Of a DNA stretch of 64,000 nucleotides, positions 1-13,292 are shown in pieces (position 1 is the first letter of the stretch; every line of letters begins with the position of its first letter). Below the pieces are notes generated by a model. It made no database searches, had not been told where the DNA came from, and saw only the letters and a program-made list of their open reading frames with translations. Source of the stretch: Malurus cyaneus samueli (Eukaryota; Chordata; Aves; Passeriformes; Maluridae); assembly GCA_009741485.1 (NCBI GenBank), contig VKON01000103.1, positions 1-64,000 on the forward strand, written 5' to 3'. The translations under genes and the position numbers were made by a program.

Positions 1-3000
1 CGGAGGGGGAGCTGGGGGCAGGGGGCGCTGGGGCAGGGGGAGTGGGGCACATGGGATGGATGGGCAGGGGAGCTGGGGCAGGGGATTGGAGGCAGTGGGA
101 GCTTGGGGCATGGGTAGCAGGGTCAGGGGGCTGGGGCAATGGGGAGCTGGGGAGGGGAGCTTGGGCAGGATGGGAGCTGGGGCAGTGGGCGGCTGGTGCA
201 GTGGAGGCAGTGGGGAGCTGGGCAGGGGGCTGGCAGGGGAGTGGGCAATGGGGGAGCCTGGGGGCAGGGGTGCTGGTGGCGTGGGGAGCTGGGGCACAGG
301 GAGGGAGCTGGGCATGGGGAGCTGGGCAGTGGGAGCTGCGGGCAGGGGAGCTGGGCAATGGGGGTGGGGCGGGGGAGTGGGGGCAATGGGGAGTGGGCGG
401 GGGAGCTGGGAGGGGGGCTGGGGCAATGTGAGCTGGAGGCAGTGGGGACTGGGTGGGAGCTGGCAGGCAATGGGGAGCTGGGCAGGGGGAGCTGGGGCAA
501 GAGGGGAGCTGGGCAGTGGGGAGCTGGGGGGCAATGGGAGCTGGGCAGGGGGGAGCTGGGGCGGGGGGAGTGGGGCAGTGGGGGAGCAGGGTCAGGGGGG
601 GAGCTGGGCAGATTGGGGGGAGGGCTGGGCAGGGGGAGCTGGGCAGGGGAGCTGGGCAATGGGAGTGGAGCATTGGATGGGCATGGGGAGGCTGAGGACC
701 TGGGCAGGGAGCTGGTGCAATGGGGAGTCTGGGGCATGGGAACGGCACGCAATGTGAGGGCAGGGGGAGCGGGCATGACTGGAGGGAGCTGGGGCATGTG
801 GGAGCTGGGACAGGGGGGAGCTGGGCAGGAGGGAGCTGGGAGGGGGAGGGGGTGGGGGGCAATGGGAGCTGGGCAATGGGGAGCTTGGGCGGGCACTGGG
901 CAGTATGGGAGCTGGGGCAATGGGGAGCTGGGGCAGGGGGGAGCTGGGGCAATGGACTGGGCAGGGGGAGCTGGGCAGGGGGGAGCGTGGCGCAGGGGGA
1001 GCTGGGGGAGGGCTGGGCAGCAGTTATGAGGGAGCTGGGGGCAATGGGAGCTGGGGCAGGGGGCTGGGGCAGGGGGGAGCTGGGGCCAAATGGGGAGCTG
1101 GGCATGGGGAGCTGGGCGGGGGGAGTGGGCAGGGGGAACTGGGGCAGGGGGGAGCTGGGCAGTGGGGAGTGGGGCAGGTGGGAGCTGGGGCAGTGGGCAG
1201 CTGGGGCAGTGGGGAGCTGGGGCAATGGGGAGCTGGGCAATGGGGAGGTGGGGCAGTGGGAGCTGGAGGCAGTGGGGGGGCTGGGCCAGCGGATTTGGGG
1301 CAGGGGGGAGCTGGGGCAGTGGGGGCTGGGGCAGTGGGGAGCTGGGGCATGGGGAGTGGTTGCAGGGGGAGCTGGGGCAGTGGGAGCTGTTGTGGCAGGG
1401 GGAGCTGGTGCAGGGGGAGCTGGGCGCAATGGGAGCCTGGGCAGGGGAGCTGGGGCAATGGGGAGCTGGGGCAATGGGAGCTGGGGGCGGGGGAGCTGGG
1501 GAAGGGGGAGCTGGCAGGGGTCGAGCTGGGAGCAGGAGGGGCTGGGGCAGTGGGGAGCTGGGGGGGGGGGAGCTGGGGCAGGAGGGAGCTGGGGGCAGTG
1601 GGAAGCTGGGGAGGGGGAGCTTGGGCAGGAGGGAGCTGGGGCAGGGGGAGCTGGGGGCAGGGGGAGGCTGGGGGCAGTGGTCGGAAGCTGGGGGCAATGG
1701 GGAAGCGTGGGCAATGGGGGCTCGCGGCGCTGGAGCTGGGCAGTGGGGAGCTGGGGCAATGGGGGCTGGGACAGGGTGGATGGGCAGGGCAGCAGGAGCA
1801 GGGGGGAGCTGAGGCAATGGGGAGCTGGAGGCAGTGGGAGCTGGGGCAGGGGGAGCGTTGGTGCAGGGGAGCTGGGCAGGGGGGAGCTGAGGCAATGGGG
1901 GCTGGGCAGTGGGGTGGCGGCAGGGGGAGCTGGGCCCAGTGGGGCGTGGGAGTGGGGGCAATGGGGAGGGGGCCACGTGGGGAGCTGGGGCAGGGGGCTG
2001 GGCAATGGGGAGCTGGGGCATTGGGAGCTGGAGGCAGGGGGAGCTGGGGGCATAGGGGGAGCTGGGGCAATGGGGGAGCTCGGGGCAGGGGGAGCTGGTG
2101 GCAGTGGGGAGCTGTCGCAGTGGGGGCTGGGGCAGGGGGGGAGCTTGGGGCAGGGGGGGCTGGGCAATGGGGCAGTGGGGAGCTGGGGCACTGGGGCAGT
2201 GGGGGCTGGGCGGCAGGGGGAGCTGGGGCAGGGGGAGCTGGGCAATGGGGCAGTGGGAGCTGGGCACTGGGGCAATGGGTGAGCTGGGCAGGGGGAGCTG
2301 GGGCAGGGGGGAGCTGGGCAGTGGGGAGCTGCGGGCAGGGGGAGCTGGGCAGTGGGGACTGGGCACATGGAGGAGGCTGGGCAGTGGCGGAGCTGGGGCA
2401 GGGGAGCTGCGCAGTGGGGAGCTGGGGGCAAGTTTTTGGGGAGCTGGGGCAGATGGGGCAGTTGGGGAGCTTGGGGCAGTGGGGAGCTGGGGGAGGGGGG
2501 AGCTGCGGCAATTGGGAGCTGGGGCAGTGGGAGCTGGGGCAGGGGGGGAGCTGGGGGGCGGCGGGGGGCAGGGGGGCTGGGGCAGTTGGGGCAGCTGGGG
2601 CAGTGGGAGCTGCGGGCAGGGGGAGCGGGGGCAAGTCGGGGAGTCTGGGGCAGGGGGGAGGCTGGGGCGGGGGGAGGCTGGGGCAATGGGACAGTGGGGG
2701 CTGGGCACTGGGGCAGTGGGGAGCTGTTGGCAGGGGGGAGCTGGGGCAGGGGGGATCTGGGGCAGTGGGAAGCTGGGGCAATGGGGCAGTGCGGGAGCTG
2801 GGGCCAGGGGGGAGCTGGGCAATGGCAGTGGGGAGGCTGGCGGCATGTGGCAGTGGGGAGTGGGGCAAGTGGGGAGCTGGGGCGGGGGGAGGCTGGGGCA
2901 GTGGGGAGCTGGGGGCAATGGGCAGTGGGAGCTGTGGCAGGGGGGCTGGGGGCAATGGGGCAGATGGGAGCTGGGCAATGGGCAGTGGGGAAGCTGGCGG

Positions 3001-6000
3001 CAGGGGGCAGTGGGGAGCTGGCGGCGTGGGGAGCTGGGCAGGGTGGGAGCTGGGCAGGGGGAGGTGGGGCAGTGGGAGTGGGCAGCGGGGGAGCTTGGGG
3101 CAGGGGAAGCTGGGCGCAATGGGAGCTGGGGCAGAGGGGAAGACGCTGGGCAGGGGGAGTGGGGGCAGGGGTGGAGCTGTGGGCAATGGGGAGCTGGGGC
3201 AGGGGGAGCTGGGGCAGGGGAGTGGCGGCGGTGGGGAGGCTGGGAGGCAATGGGGAGGAGTCAGGAGGGAGCTGGGGCATGGGGGCTGGGCAGGGGAGCT
3301 GGGCAGGGGGAGCTGGCGTGGGGAGTGGGGCCAATGGGGAGGCTGGGGCAGGGGGGAGCTGGGCAGTGAGGGAGCTGGGGCAGGGGGGAGCTGGGGCATG
3401 GGGGCTGCGCAGTGGGGAAGCATGGGGCAGGGGGAGCTGCGGGCAATGGGGAGCTGGGGCAGTGGGGAGCTGAGAGCAATGGGGAGCTTGGTGGCAGGAG
3501 AGGAGCTGGGAGGGGGAGCTGGGCAATGGGGGCTGGGGCAGTGGGGGCTTGGGGCAGCGGGAGTGGGGCATGGGGAGGCTGGGGCAGGGGGGAGTGGGGC
3601 AGGGGGATGGCTGGGGCAGTGGGGGCAGGCTGGGCTGGGGGCTGAGGGCAGGGGGAGCTGGGCAGGGGGAGCTGGGCAGTTGGGGTAGAGGGTCAGGGGG
3701 AGCTGGTGGGCAGTGGGTGAGCTGGGCAGTGGCGGAGCTGGGGCAGGGGGAGCTGGGGCAATGGGGAGCTGGAGGCATGGGGGAGTGGGGCCCTGCGCAT
3801 GGGGAGCTGGTGCAATGGGGCAGAACCTTGGGCAATGGGAGCTGGAGGCGGGGGGAGCTGGGGCAATGGGAGGCTGGGGCAATGGGGAGCTGGGCAGGGG
3901 AGCTGGGGCAATGGGAGGCTGGGGCAATGGGAGCTGCGGGGGGGGAGCTGGGGCAGGGGAGCTGGGGCGGGGGAGCTGGGGCAGGGGGAGTGGCAGTGGG
4001 AGCTGGGGCGCATATGGGGAGCTGGGCAATGGGGAGCTGGGGCAGGGCCGGGAGCTGGGGCAGGGGGAGAGGCTGGGGCAAATGGGGGCTGGGCAAGGGG
4101 ATGCTGGGGCAAGGGGGAGCTGGGGCAGGGGGCGCTGGGGCAGGGGGGAGCTGGGCAGTGGGGAGGTTGGGAGTGGGGACTGGGCAGTGGGCAGCTGGGC
4201 AGTTGGGAGCTGGGGCAATGCGGGAGCTGGGGGGGCGACATGGAGGTGGGGCAGTTGGGGAGGCTGGGCGCAGTGGGATGCTGGAGGCAGGGGGAATCGG
4301 GTCGGGGGGGAGCTGGGCAAGTGTGGGAGCTGGGCAAGTGCGAGTGGGGCATGGGCTGGTGCAGGGAGCTGGGGCGTGGGGACTGGCAGGGAGGGAGCTG
4401 GGCAGGGGGAGCTGGGCAATGGGGGAGCTGGGGCAGGGGGAGCTGGCGGCAATGGGAGCTTGGGGCAGGGGGAGCTGTGGGAAGGGGGAGCTGGGGCAGG
4501 GGGGCTGGGAAGGGGGAGCTGAGGGGCAGGGGGAAGCTTGGGCAGGAGGGAGCTGGGGCAGTTGGGGCTGGGCAGGGGGTCGAGCTGGAGCAGGGGGAGG
4601 GAGCTGGGGCAGTGTGGAGCTGGGGAGGGGGAGTGGGGCAGGGGGAGCTTGGGGCAGGGGGGTAGCTGGGGCAGGGGAAGTGGGGCAGCTGGGAGCTGGG
4701 GCAATGGGGAGCTGGTAGGCAATGGGGAGCTGGGGCGGGGGGAGCTGGGCATGTGGGGAGCTGGGCAATGGGGAGCTGGCCGGGTGGAGCCTGGGCAGGG
4801 GGAGAGGGAGCAGGGGAGCTGGGGCAATGGGAGGCTGGGCAGTGGGGAGCTGGGCAGGGGCGAGAGCTGGGGCAGGGGGGAGCTGGGGCAGGGGGGGGGA
4901 CTGGGCAATGTTTTTTCACTATGTCGTTTTCGGGAGCTGGGCAGTGGGGAGCTGGAGGCAGGCGGGGAGCTGGGCGTGGGGCAGTGGGAGTGGCGGGCAA
5001 TGGGAGCTGGGGCAGGGGGGAGCTGGGGCAATGGGAAGCTGGGGCAGTGGGGAGCTGGGGCAGGGGGGCAGCTGGGGCATGGGCAGTGGGGAGCTGGGGC
5101 AATGGGGAGCTGGGCAATGGGAGCTGGGGCAGGAGGGGAGGCTGGGGAGGGGAGCTGGGGCAAATGGGGGGCTTGAGGGCAGGGGGGAGCTGGGCGTGGG
5201 GACGCTGGGGCGTGGGGAGCTGGGCAGGGGGAGGCTGGGCAGGGGGACTGGGGCAATGGTGCAGTGGCGGAGCTGGGCATGGGCAGTGAGGAGCTGGGCA
5301 GGGGGGAGCTGGGCAGGGGGAGCTGGGGCAATGGGGCAGTGGGGAGTGGGCACCTGGCGGGCAATGGGTAGCTGGGGCAGGGGGGAGCGGGGCAGGGGGG
5401 AGCGGGGCAGTGGGGAGCTGGGCAGGGGGAGCATGGGCCGAGCTGGGGCGCTGGGGCAATGGGGAGCTGGTAGGCAGTGGGGAGTGGGCAGGTGGGAGCT
5501 GGGCAGTGGGGAGATGGGCAAGTGGGAGCTGGGGGCAATGGGGCAGTGGGGAGCTAGGGGCAGGGGGAGCTGGGGCAGTGGGGAGCTGGGGCAATGGGGA
5601 GTGGGAAGCTGGGCAGTGGCGAGCTGAGGCAATGTGGGCAGTGGGGAGCTGGGGCAGTGGGGAGCTGGGGCAGGGGGGAGTGGGGCAGTGGAGTGGGCAA
5701 TGGGCAGTGGGGAGCTGGGGAGGGGAGCTGGGGCAATGGGGCAGTGGGAGCTGGGGCATGGGGCCAGTGGGGGGCTGGAGGCAGGGGGCAGATGGGGAGC
5801 CTGCGGGCAGCGGGGAGCTGGGGCAATGGGCAGTGGGGAGGCTGGGGGCAATGGGGGCACGTGGGAGCTTGGGGCAGGGGGAGCTGGGGCAGTGAGGGGA
5901 CTGTGGCACGGGGGAGGCTGGGGCAGGGGGCTGGGGCAGTGAGGAGCTGGGGCGTGGGGAGCTGGTTTAGGGCAATGCTGGCAGGGGGGCGTAGGGCAGG

Positions 6001-7014
6001 GGGGAGCTGGGCAGTGGAGGCTGGGTGCAGGGGGGAGCTGGGCAGGGGGCACGCTCGGGGCAATGGCAATGGGAGCTGGGGGCAGTGGGGAGCTGGGCAG
6101 TGGGGGCTGGAGAGGGAGCTGGGGCATGGGGAGCTGGGGCATGGGGGTGGGGCAGTGGGGAGTTGGGCAGGGGGGAGCTGGGGGCAGTGGGGAGCTGGGG
6201 CAGTGGGGAGCTGGGGCAGGGGGGAGCTGGGCAGTGGGGCTGGCGGTAGTGGGAGCTGGGGCAGGGGGAGCTGGGGCAGTGGGGAGCTGAGGCAGGGACT
6301 GGCAGGGGGGAGCTGGGCAGTGGGGAGCTGGGCCAGAGCGGGCGGGTGAAGGGGCAGTGGGGAGCTGGGCGAGGCGGGCAGAGCTGGGGCAGGGGGAGCT
6401 GGGGCAGGGGAGCTGGGTAGGGGGAGCTGGCTGGCAGTGGGGGCTGGGGCAAGTGGGAGCTGGGGGCAGAGCTGCGGGGGAGCTGGGGCAATGCGGCAGT
6501 GGGGAGCTGGGCCGGGGCGAAGCTGGGCAGGGCGGGAGACTGTGGCAGGGGGGAGCTTGGGGCAGTGGCAGTCTCTGGGGCCACTGGGGCATGGGGAGCT
6601 GGGGCAGGGGGGGCTGCGATGCAGGGGGGAGCTGGGGCAGTGGGCACTGGGGCAGGGTGGGTAGCTGGGGCTGGGGGAGCTGGGGCAGTGGGGCAATGGG
6701 GCAGTGGGGATGGGGCAGTGGTCGGCAATGGGAGCCTGGGCAGGTGGGGAGCTGGGCAATGGGCAATGGGGCAGTGGGAGAGCTGGGGCAGTGGGCCAAT
6801 AGGGGAGCTGGGGCAGGTGGAGCTGGGGCAGTGGGGCGCTGGGCAGTGGGCAATGTGGGAGCTGGGGCAGGGGCGAGCTGGGGCAGTGGGAGTGGGGCAA
6901 ATGGGGGGCAGTTGGGGAGCTGGGGCAATGGGGCAGTCTGGTGGCAGTGGGGAGCTGGGCAGTGGAGCGGGGGCTAGTGGGCAGTGGTTGAGCGCGGTGA
7001 GGCAGTGGGGCGCT
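1..7014. repeat. G-rich 15-16 bp minisatellite, about 450 copies
   Basis: The block is a continuous head-to-tail array of a unit close to GGGCAGTGGGGAGCTG. Common variants replace CAGT with CAAT or CAGG, or lose one G. The + strand is strongly G-rich and the minus strand C-rich throughout. It is truncated by the window start, so the true length is unknown. The last recognisable units degenerate at about 6,990-7,014 into unique sequence. Four successive G-runs of 3 or more separated by loops of 2-4 bases occur in almost every pair of units, so the strand fits the usual G-quadruplex rule. Very long stop-free frames run through it on both strands because the unit has almost no stop codons; they are proline-rich or glycine/tryptophan-rich low complexity and are not genes. 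Confidence 0.96.
4911..4931. other. Non-repeat insert inside the G-rich minisatellite
   Basis: About 21 bases of T-rich sequence (TTTTTTCACTATG, then TCGTTTTC) interrupt an otherwise uniform G-rich array. Normal units resume directly on both sides. It could be a small templated insertion, a relic of the ancestral sequence, or an assembly artefact. No function is inferred. Confidence 0.7.
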
Positions 7015-10000
7015 GCACATCCCCTGTGCATCCTGCACCTCCTCCCGTGCTGCTCCTGGGGCTGCCTGGGCTGTGCTTGCTGCAGAGCGCCCGCTTGCAT
7101 GCGGTGTGCATATGCAGATCATGTGAGCCAAAGCATCCGTGTAGAGAGTAATTACTGTTTTAGAATTATTCTATGGCAATTTCACACCCTTAGTTCTTTC
7201 CATGTACTTTTCCGAACGTCAGCCTCCTGCCACTCTTCTCTATTTCTCAAACAGTTCTTCACGCTGTGCGTTTTCAAGGGAGGCTTTATTTTTCTCCTAA
7301 GCCATCCTGACCCACCCCAGGAAAGAAGTAGCTGGCATCTACACAATTTAACCAAATGCAGAATATACTCTATTTAGTTTTAGATAAAAGCCTGTCTCAA
7401 GTAAGATCTGTACTGTAGCAAAACGGATTGCTTGCGTGGAAAAAAATAAAAAACAGCAGGAACCCACCCCCAAAAAAAAAAAAACCCCAAACTGAAAAAT
7501 ACACCTATATTTTTAATTTAAACATTTTTTTCTACTTCTACTGAAGCAGAATGTTCTTAACAGCAAATCCATTCATACTGTGAAGATTCACTTTTATAGG
7601 AATTGTTTGCATTGTCTCTTGAAGAAATGTACTAGTAAAACATTGGGTATGTGCCTAAATTGTAAACTGTAGCATGGATGGTGTCAAAGCTTTGCAGAAG
7701 GCTTTGTAATTGTTCTCTACAGGGTTTTAATTTGCAGAGTATATGTTGGTATTAAACTTACGAATATCTATAGAGGTGACTGTGAGTGACACTAATTTAA
7801 CAATACTCACTGAAGCAAGAGCATTCAAACCCTTCTAGACAGCGGTGGGCTTTTAATCATGTGGAAGGTCCCTTCTCTTTGCCCTTCCTTTGGAAAATCC
7901 TTTGCAGTAGCTTTCACTGAGTCTTCTATCTAATAAACTATTTTGGTTTCATTCTGTTGTCTTCTGAAAGGCTGCATCCAGAATCTTAACTCACCAGCTG
8001 GATTCCTGCTACTCAGAACCAGACGTACTAAAAAAAAAAATCCGCCTCCTGATTCCCAATTTAAGACCCAGAATTGCTGGATTCCTCAAGTGTAACAATT
8101 CGTCTGGCAGCTACAATTGCACACGACTCATAGGTAGTTCTCCCTCAGAAATCAGGGAAGATATTTGGGGTGTGACTTGAGAGTTAGCCAGTGCAAACTG
8201 CCTGGAATAGTCAAGTGTCAGAGATAGTGAGATTTCACCAGGGAATGTTTGTACAGGCCATGAGGGAGGCAGTGCCCATAGCAGCACAGCTTGCTTTGCT
8301 TTCACAGGCCTATTTAGAACAGGGAATATTTTTAGCCTATATAATTGTACTAATGCATAATCATCATAACTTGCAAAGAGGAAGATTGCATATGTATTCC
8401 CAGAATGGTCTGGGAAAACAAACCAACCGTAAAATAAACCCAGCAGTGACTGTCTTCTCGTCAGGTCCAATTCAGTGAAATAGGTAAGCTGCAAAAATTT
8501 TGCGTTCTCTAGTCTTCTAAAATGGCAGATTTGCTCATGGTCCTTAGCTCAGCAAAGTGAGTGTGCTGTGCTACAATGTTCTGTTTCTGGCATTGGTTAG
8601 CACTAGCTTTACAATAAAGTGGGAAAGATTTCAATTTCTAATTTTTGTTATTTTCCAAGAGAAGAGCTTTTCTTTCTCCTAACCACTGCCAGCTCATGTT
8701 TGAGTTACCTTAAAGCATGTCTATGATTTGTAATTTTTATAGTTATTAGAATTCTGATTTTCTATGCTAATGTCTACTTTTGACACCTTTTAGGCCCTTC
8801 AGTAGCATGTTTTAGTGAGTTCTGTGGTTTAATTGGTATTTAAGAAGTAATAATCCTTGTATTAGTTTTAGGCTCTTTTGGCTTGATCTGCCTGCTTAAG
8901 TGGTTTTGTGGCAATCATCTTCTATATGAAATACTTAGCATATTCAGAAACACATATGCACTGCAGCTGAACACAAAGTACAGTTGGCTGAGTTAGAAGA
9001 GCATCAGAATGTCCTATAGCTGCATTGCATTACTCCTTAAAACTTATGGATTATTGATGAGCTCAGAAGCATGGATGGAAAATTGCTATTATTGAAATGC
9101 TGCATGTGGTCTTACCAAACTAATTTTGTATTATCTTTTTCAGACCAGAAGATGCTGTGTCATGGCTTGTGTGTGAAGGAACAGTAGAAATACACCACAG
9201 AACATTTATATACATTTTTCTGCTTGTAGCAAAGGGCTTTTGTTGGATGCAGAGAGCCACTCCCTACTGTTTGCCTTACTTTTCCATGGGCAGAAACACA
9301 GCATGTCTTCTTACAAGTTAAGGTAATATTCAGGCATAATAATTATCAGTGATTGCCATTAACATAAAAAAGGGAGCATTATTTCTCTGTTAGTTTTCTG
9401 TAATGACCACATATTTTGTAATTTAGGGATCAAAGATGTACTTAAGCTAGAAAAAGGATGAGGAAAATCTATTTTGCCTTTTCAGTCCTTAGGAGAAAGC
9501 AAAAACGCAGGGAAATCAGGAAAATGGTTATAAATCTAGGTTAACCTTTGGTAGGCAGTGAAGTCCTTCTGTTTTTTCTTGCTACCCATTTGAAAAGTTC
9601 AAAACCTTTCTTTAATTTAAAAAAGGATGATTACTTGTACATATGAGCATGTTATTCCAAACCTGTATTTTTAAATAGGTTCAAGAATGGTAAACTATTA
9701 GATTACAATAAATGACATTTCCATTGTTTGACCTATGGTTGCCTTTATTAAATCCAGTCTACTTAGAGTAGGTTAAAATAGTTCTGCATTCCTGTAAATT
9801 AATTTTATATTGTCATTTTTTAGTCTCTAATCCATTTAAAGCAAGTGCAGCTGCTCGAGTGCAGCTGTATTTTTTTCCTATTTTGGTGAAATCTCTTTTG
9901 TTTCTAAAGAAATTGCATAAAAGAGGCATTTTTGGAAGAGGGACAGAAGGACCAAAGCCACTACCAGAACATGACTTAAATCAGGACAAGCACTGGAAGA

Positions 10001-10119
10001 CTGTCAGATGTTAACAAAAGTGATGGCTGGATCTGACTCTGAAGGTAGCTTTTATCAACTAGTAGGTATTTCTGGCTTCATGTAGCATGACTTTGTGTCA
10101 TACAGCAAAAATTAAGCTG
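7015..10119. other. AT-rich noncoding stretch
   Basis: Composition switches from the G-rich array to ordinary AT-rich DNA within about 100 bp. A-rich runs lie near 7,441-7,490 and 8,030. Short frames on both strands, such as those near 8,110-8,490, overlap one another and show no recognisable domain or convincing exon borders. I see no gene, RNA gene or clear mobile element here. Confidence 0.6.
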
Positions 10120-10200
10120 TCCAGAAGAGGGCCACAAAAATAATCAGAGATATGGAGTACCTCTCCTATGACAAAAGACTGAGAGAGCTGAGGTTGCTCA
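10120..10200 (+). mobile_element. CR1 LINE fragment, sense orientation
   Basis: The segment reads like the 3' part of CR1 in sense. It has an AGAGGGCCACAAAAATAATC start, then CACCTCTCCTATGA-like and GAGAGAGCTGAGGTTG-like pieces, in the order found in avian CR1 elements. It is short and diverged. The family assignment is from memory of the consensus. Confidence 0.7.
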
Positions 10201-11899
10201 TCCCCACATTCACCCTGCAACCCTTCCCTAGAACAATCCCCAGATTCCCACAGCTCCTTGTGTGAGTAGTGCATTAGAGTCATGCTGCCTATAATGCTGG
10301 AATACTATCCAGTGGCCTCTGTTTCCCCAGTTATATTGTAGACTAATCTATTTCAATTTAATCTATGAGGGGAAAAGACCAGTACCAGTACTGTTCCAAG
10401 ACATGGGTACTCCTGATCTGTGCTGGACTTGTGGTACACTGCCTATCCTTGGCTTGTGATCTTCCTGTTCTACTGCTGAAGTATTGAAAGAAAAACATTT
10501 GTAACATTAAAAGAAAAACATTTTTAATACTGAAAGAACTGAGAGAAACCTTACAAAGGCATCAGTGCAGTTTTGAAGCTGTTTGTAAAAAGCAAAACAC
10601 GAGCGTGGACATCTGCCTCTCTGTCACGGTAGTAAATGTCATTAGTGTTACCATTAGTACCATGCTGTGTTTTCCAAGAAGAGAAATGCCATCATGTTAA
10701 TCCCATTCAATTTTTAAAAGTATGTCTCTCTTTCTGTTTCCTGCTTAGAAACAGTGTTGAGGAGGCTGGACAAAGTTAAACACAGCAATTCGAAAGTCAG
10801 ATCCATTAGCCACGATGGAATTAGACTTTCTGCTAAAAGAAGAATGATGGAAAGTACTGATGGAGTGAACAGACTGAGGCTGTCTTTAATTTGGATATTG
10901 CAATTTTTTAGTATCACATATTTCTTGGTTAAATTTCACTGGATAGAATTAATTTTTTCTGGCCTAACATTTTCTTTTCTTCAATAGCCTTATGTTCCCT
11001 TTTATATGATGCATCCAATATATTAAATAATTCTATTCTGTTTTCTAATCAGTATTTGTTAGCTTCCAGCAGTCAGATCTTATTGCTAAGCAACTAAATG
11101 AGAAATCTCCATCTCTGTATGAAGCAGTTTGCTGTTTCCATGCCTGACCCTGTGCTTATCTATACATACATCTATGAAATATGTGCTGCTGTAAACATCA
11201 AATGTAAACATGCTGCCTATCTTACGCTTATTGAATTTATCTTGAAACTGAGTTGTTAATATTCGAAACAGCTTGGAAAAAGGCACAGGTTTTCCCCTCT
11301 CCCTTTTTAGATGTGTTTGCCTCACATGTAACTAGCTTTAATGGCAGCCTTGTTGCTGAAAATTACTTTTTCCTTTTGGACTAAAAAAATAGGGATTTAT
11401 GTATTAATCACTACAATTTTTTTATATCAGGATGCTTCCTTAATTTAATTAATGCCTCTGTCAGATTTTGATTACTATGATTCTGTTTGCAAATTTTCCA
11501 AAGGAATTATGAGACAGAGGAGTTTGTGTGAAAATCAACAGCAGGGCTTCAGCATATTGTAGTGACAGCTGTCTTTCTGCAGTTTTATAACAAAGTTTAT
11601 ACATTTAATAATTTATTGAGCTCAAATCTACCATCTTAGTGCTTGATTGCATTTGCAGTGCCGTCCAGTGTATTTTGGTGATCTTCTAATAATATGTCCT
11701 CTGTAACATCATTGTCTTATTACTGAGGACTTTTTCTTATTTTCTTCAAATTATTTTTGTTGCTAGAGTATCAATGTTCTGCCATGGAAAAAAAAGGCTT
11801 CTGATGTCACACACTGGCATGACCTCTTTTTTTTTAACTTTTTAATGTTGTTTTTTAATAATTTCATTATGAGCTTTTAACATATGTGTGGTGTGGGAG
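10201..11899. other. AT-rich noncoding stretch
   Basis: Unique AT-rich sequence with short frames only. Nothing recognisable as exon, RNA gene or mobile element was seen. Confidence 0.55.
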
Positions 11900-12150
11900 T
11901 CTCAGAAGTATAGAATTAATGTCAGAAGGGATGTGTGGAGGTCACAGAGTTCACAGTCCTGCTACAGGCATGATGAATGTCTGAGGCTCAGGGCCTTGTT
12001 GTCTTCTTTTCTCCTTTGCTGAGTGCCAATACTGGACACAGGGTTCCAGTCCAGGGTGTTTTGGCTGTGGCCTGACAAGTGCTGAGCAAAGAGCGAGCAG
12101 GAGGTGCCTCTCACTGGCATTGCTCAGGCATGCTGCTGTCACCACCCCTT
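11900..12150 (-). mobile_element. CR1 LINE fragment, antisense
   Basis: The + strand shows an AGAAGGGATGTGTGGAGGTC-like start. It is followed by CCAATACTGGACACAGGGTTCCAG-like and GGCTGTGGCCTGACAAGTGC-like pieces and GCTGAGCAAAGAGCGAGCAG. This is the antisense order of avian CR1 3' sequence. It is diverged and incomplete. A small frame on the opposite strand (11,951-12,145) is a by-product. Confidence 0.7.
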
Positions 12151-13292
12151 AGATGGTGGCTTGGCTGGCTGAATTACAGCTTTCCAAGTACAGGTCCCTT
12201 CCAGTACCCAATTCTGCTTTTCTAATTTCTCTTTTAACCAGCCTCTGATCCTCTACTGAGGATCTGCAAATGAGTTTATGCATGTATTCTCATATAGGTA
12301 CACCTAAAGCTGGTTAGTATAAATAAAGGAGCTGAACTGATCCATTTTTCTGTTCTAATTTTGGTTCAGCTGTGATTAAGGATGTTCCGCTGTCCTTCCT
12401 GTTCAGATCAGAAATAGATTGGTAACTGACTCATGTTAGAAAATACTGCATTTAAAAATAGAAATGATCGCATGCTGTGGGTGATCCCATGGAATGGGGC
12501 TTCAGGTGAAGGGAGGCTTTAAACTCTCTTTTCTGCTTTGCTGTCATAGCACTGCTATTATTTATGGTTCCCACGTGTCACCACTGCTTTTCTCACCTCC
12601 TCAGTCTCACTTACCATATTTAGGGACTGAGGCAATTTGCAAGTATAGTTGAAGGAATGGAGGAAGGCTCTCGCTCTGCCCTATACTTTGTTTTTCACTG
12701 CTGCCAAGGATGTGCAGTGAGAGCTGGGAAGAGAGATGCTGAAGCCCTCCTGGAAGTATGGATAGACACAGCTGTTTGTGCTGTGAGAGACTTGGTTACT
12801 GTTCCTAATGGAAGCACAGCTGGTGGGGTGTAGCAGGCACTGGGCATACTGGTGGCACTGGTCGCTCAGGCTGGCTCACTTGGCAGCCTGTGCTCAGCTT
12901 ACATTGGGTGCACCAAAAAGCAGACTGTGTAGCAGAGGACACAGGACAAATGGAAACAGAATAAATTTCTCCCTTCCTTTCTCCCAGTTTAAAGTAAAGA
13001 GAGCACTTCTAAAGGGGAAATATCTCACCCTTAGATTCAGCAATTAACCTCTCTTTTAACTGCAACAGGATGTGTCAGGCAGAGCTGGTTGCAGTGATGT
13101 ATATCTCTGATGCAAACCAACCAAACAGCACAGGTAAATTCCCTGTAAGCCACCAGAGAGCTTTCGGGTTAAAATAGAAGCTTGCACATTCTTCCGTAAG
13201 GAATCCACTAAACTCTCCAATATCCACAAAATGAAGTTATTATATTTTGTGGTATTTGCTAAGTTATGACTTTCAGTTTAAGTCCCAAATTA
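12151..13292. other. Noncoding stretch, nothing recognised
   Basis: No conserved coding frame, RNA gene or repeat was identified. Base composition is mixed. Confidence 0.5.

Noticed and set aside
123..7131. Very long proline-rich minus-strand frames (up to about 1,500 codons) and Gly/Trp-rich + strand frames in the first array
   Set aside because: They exist in several frames at once, follow the 15-16 bp repeat and have no non-repeat domain. Absence of stops is a property of the unit.
8111..8494. A 127-codon minus-strand frame and an overlapping + strand frame
   Set aside because: Both strands are open over the same DNA, no domain is visible, and no splice context fits.
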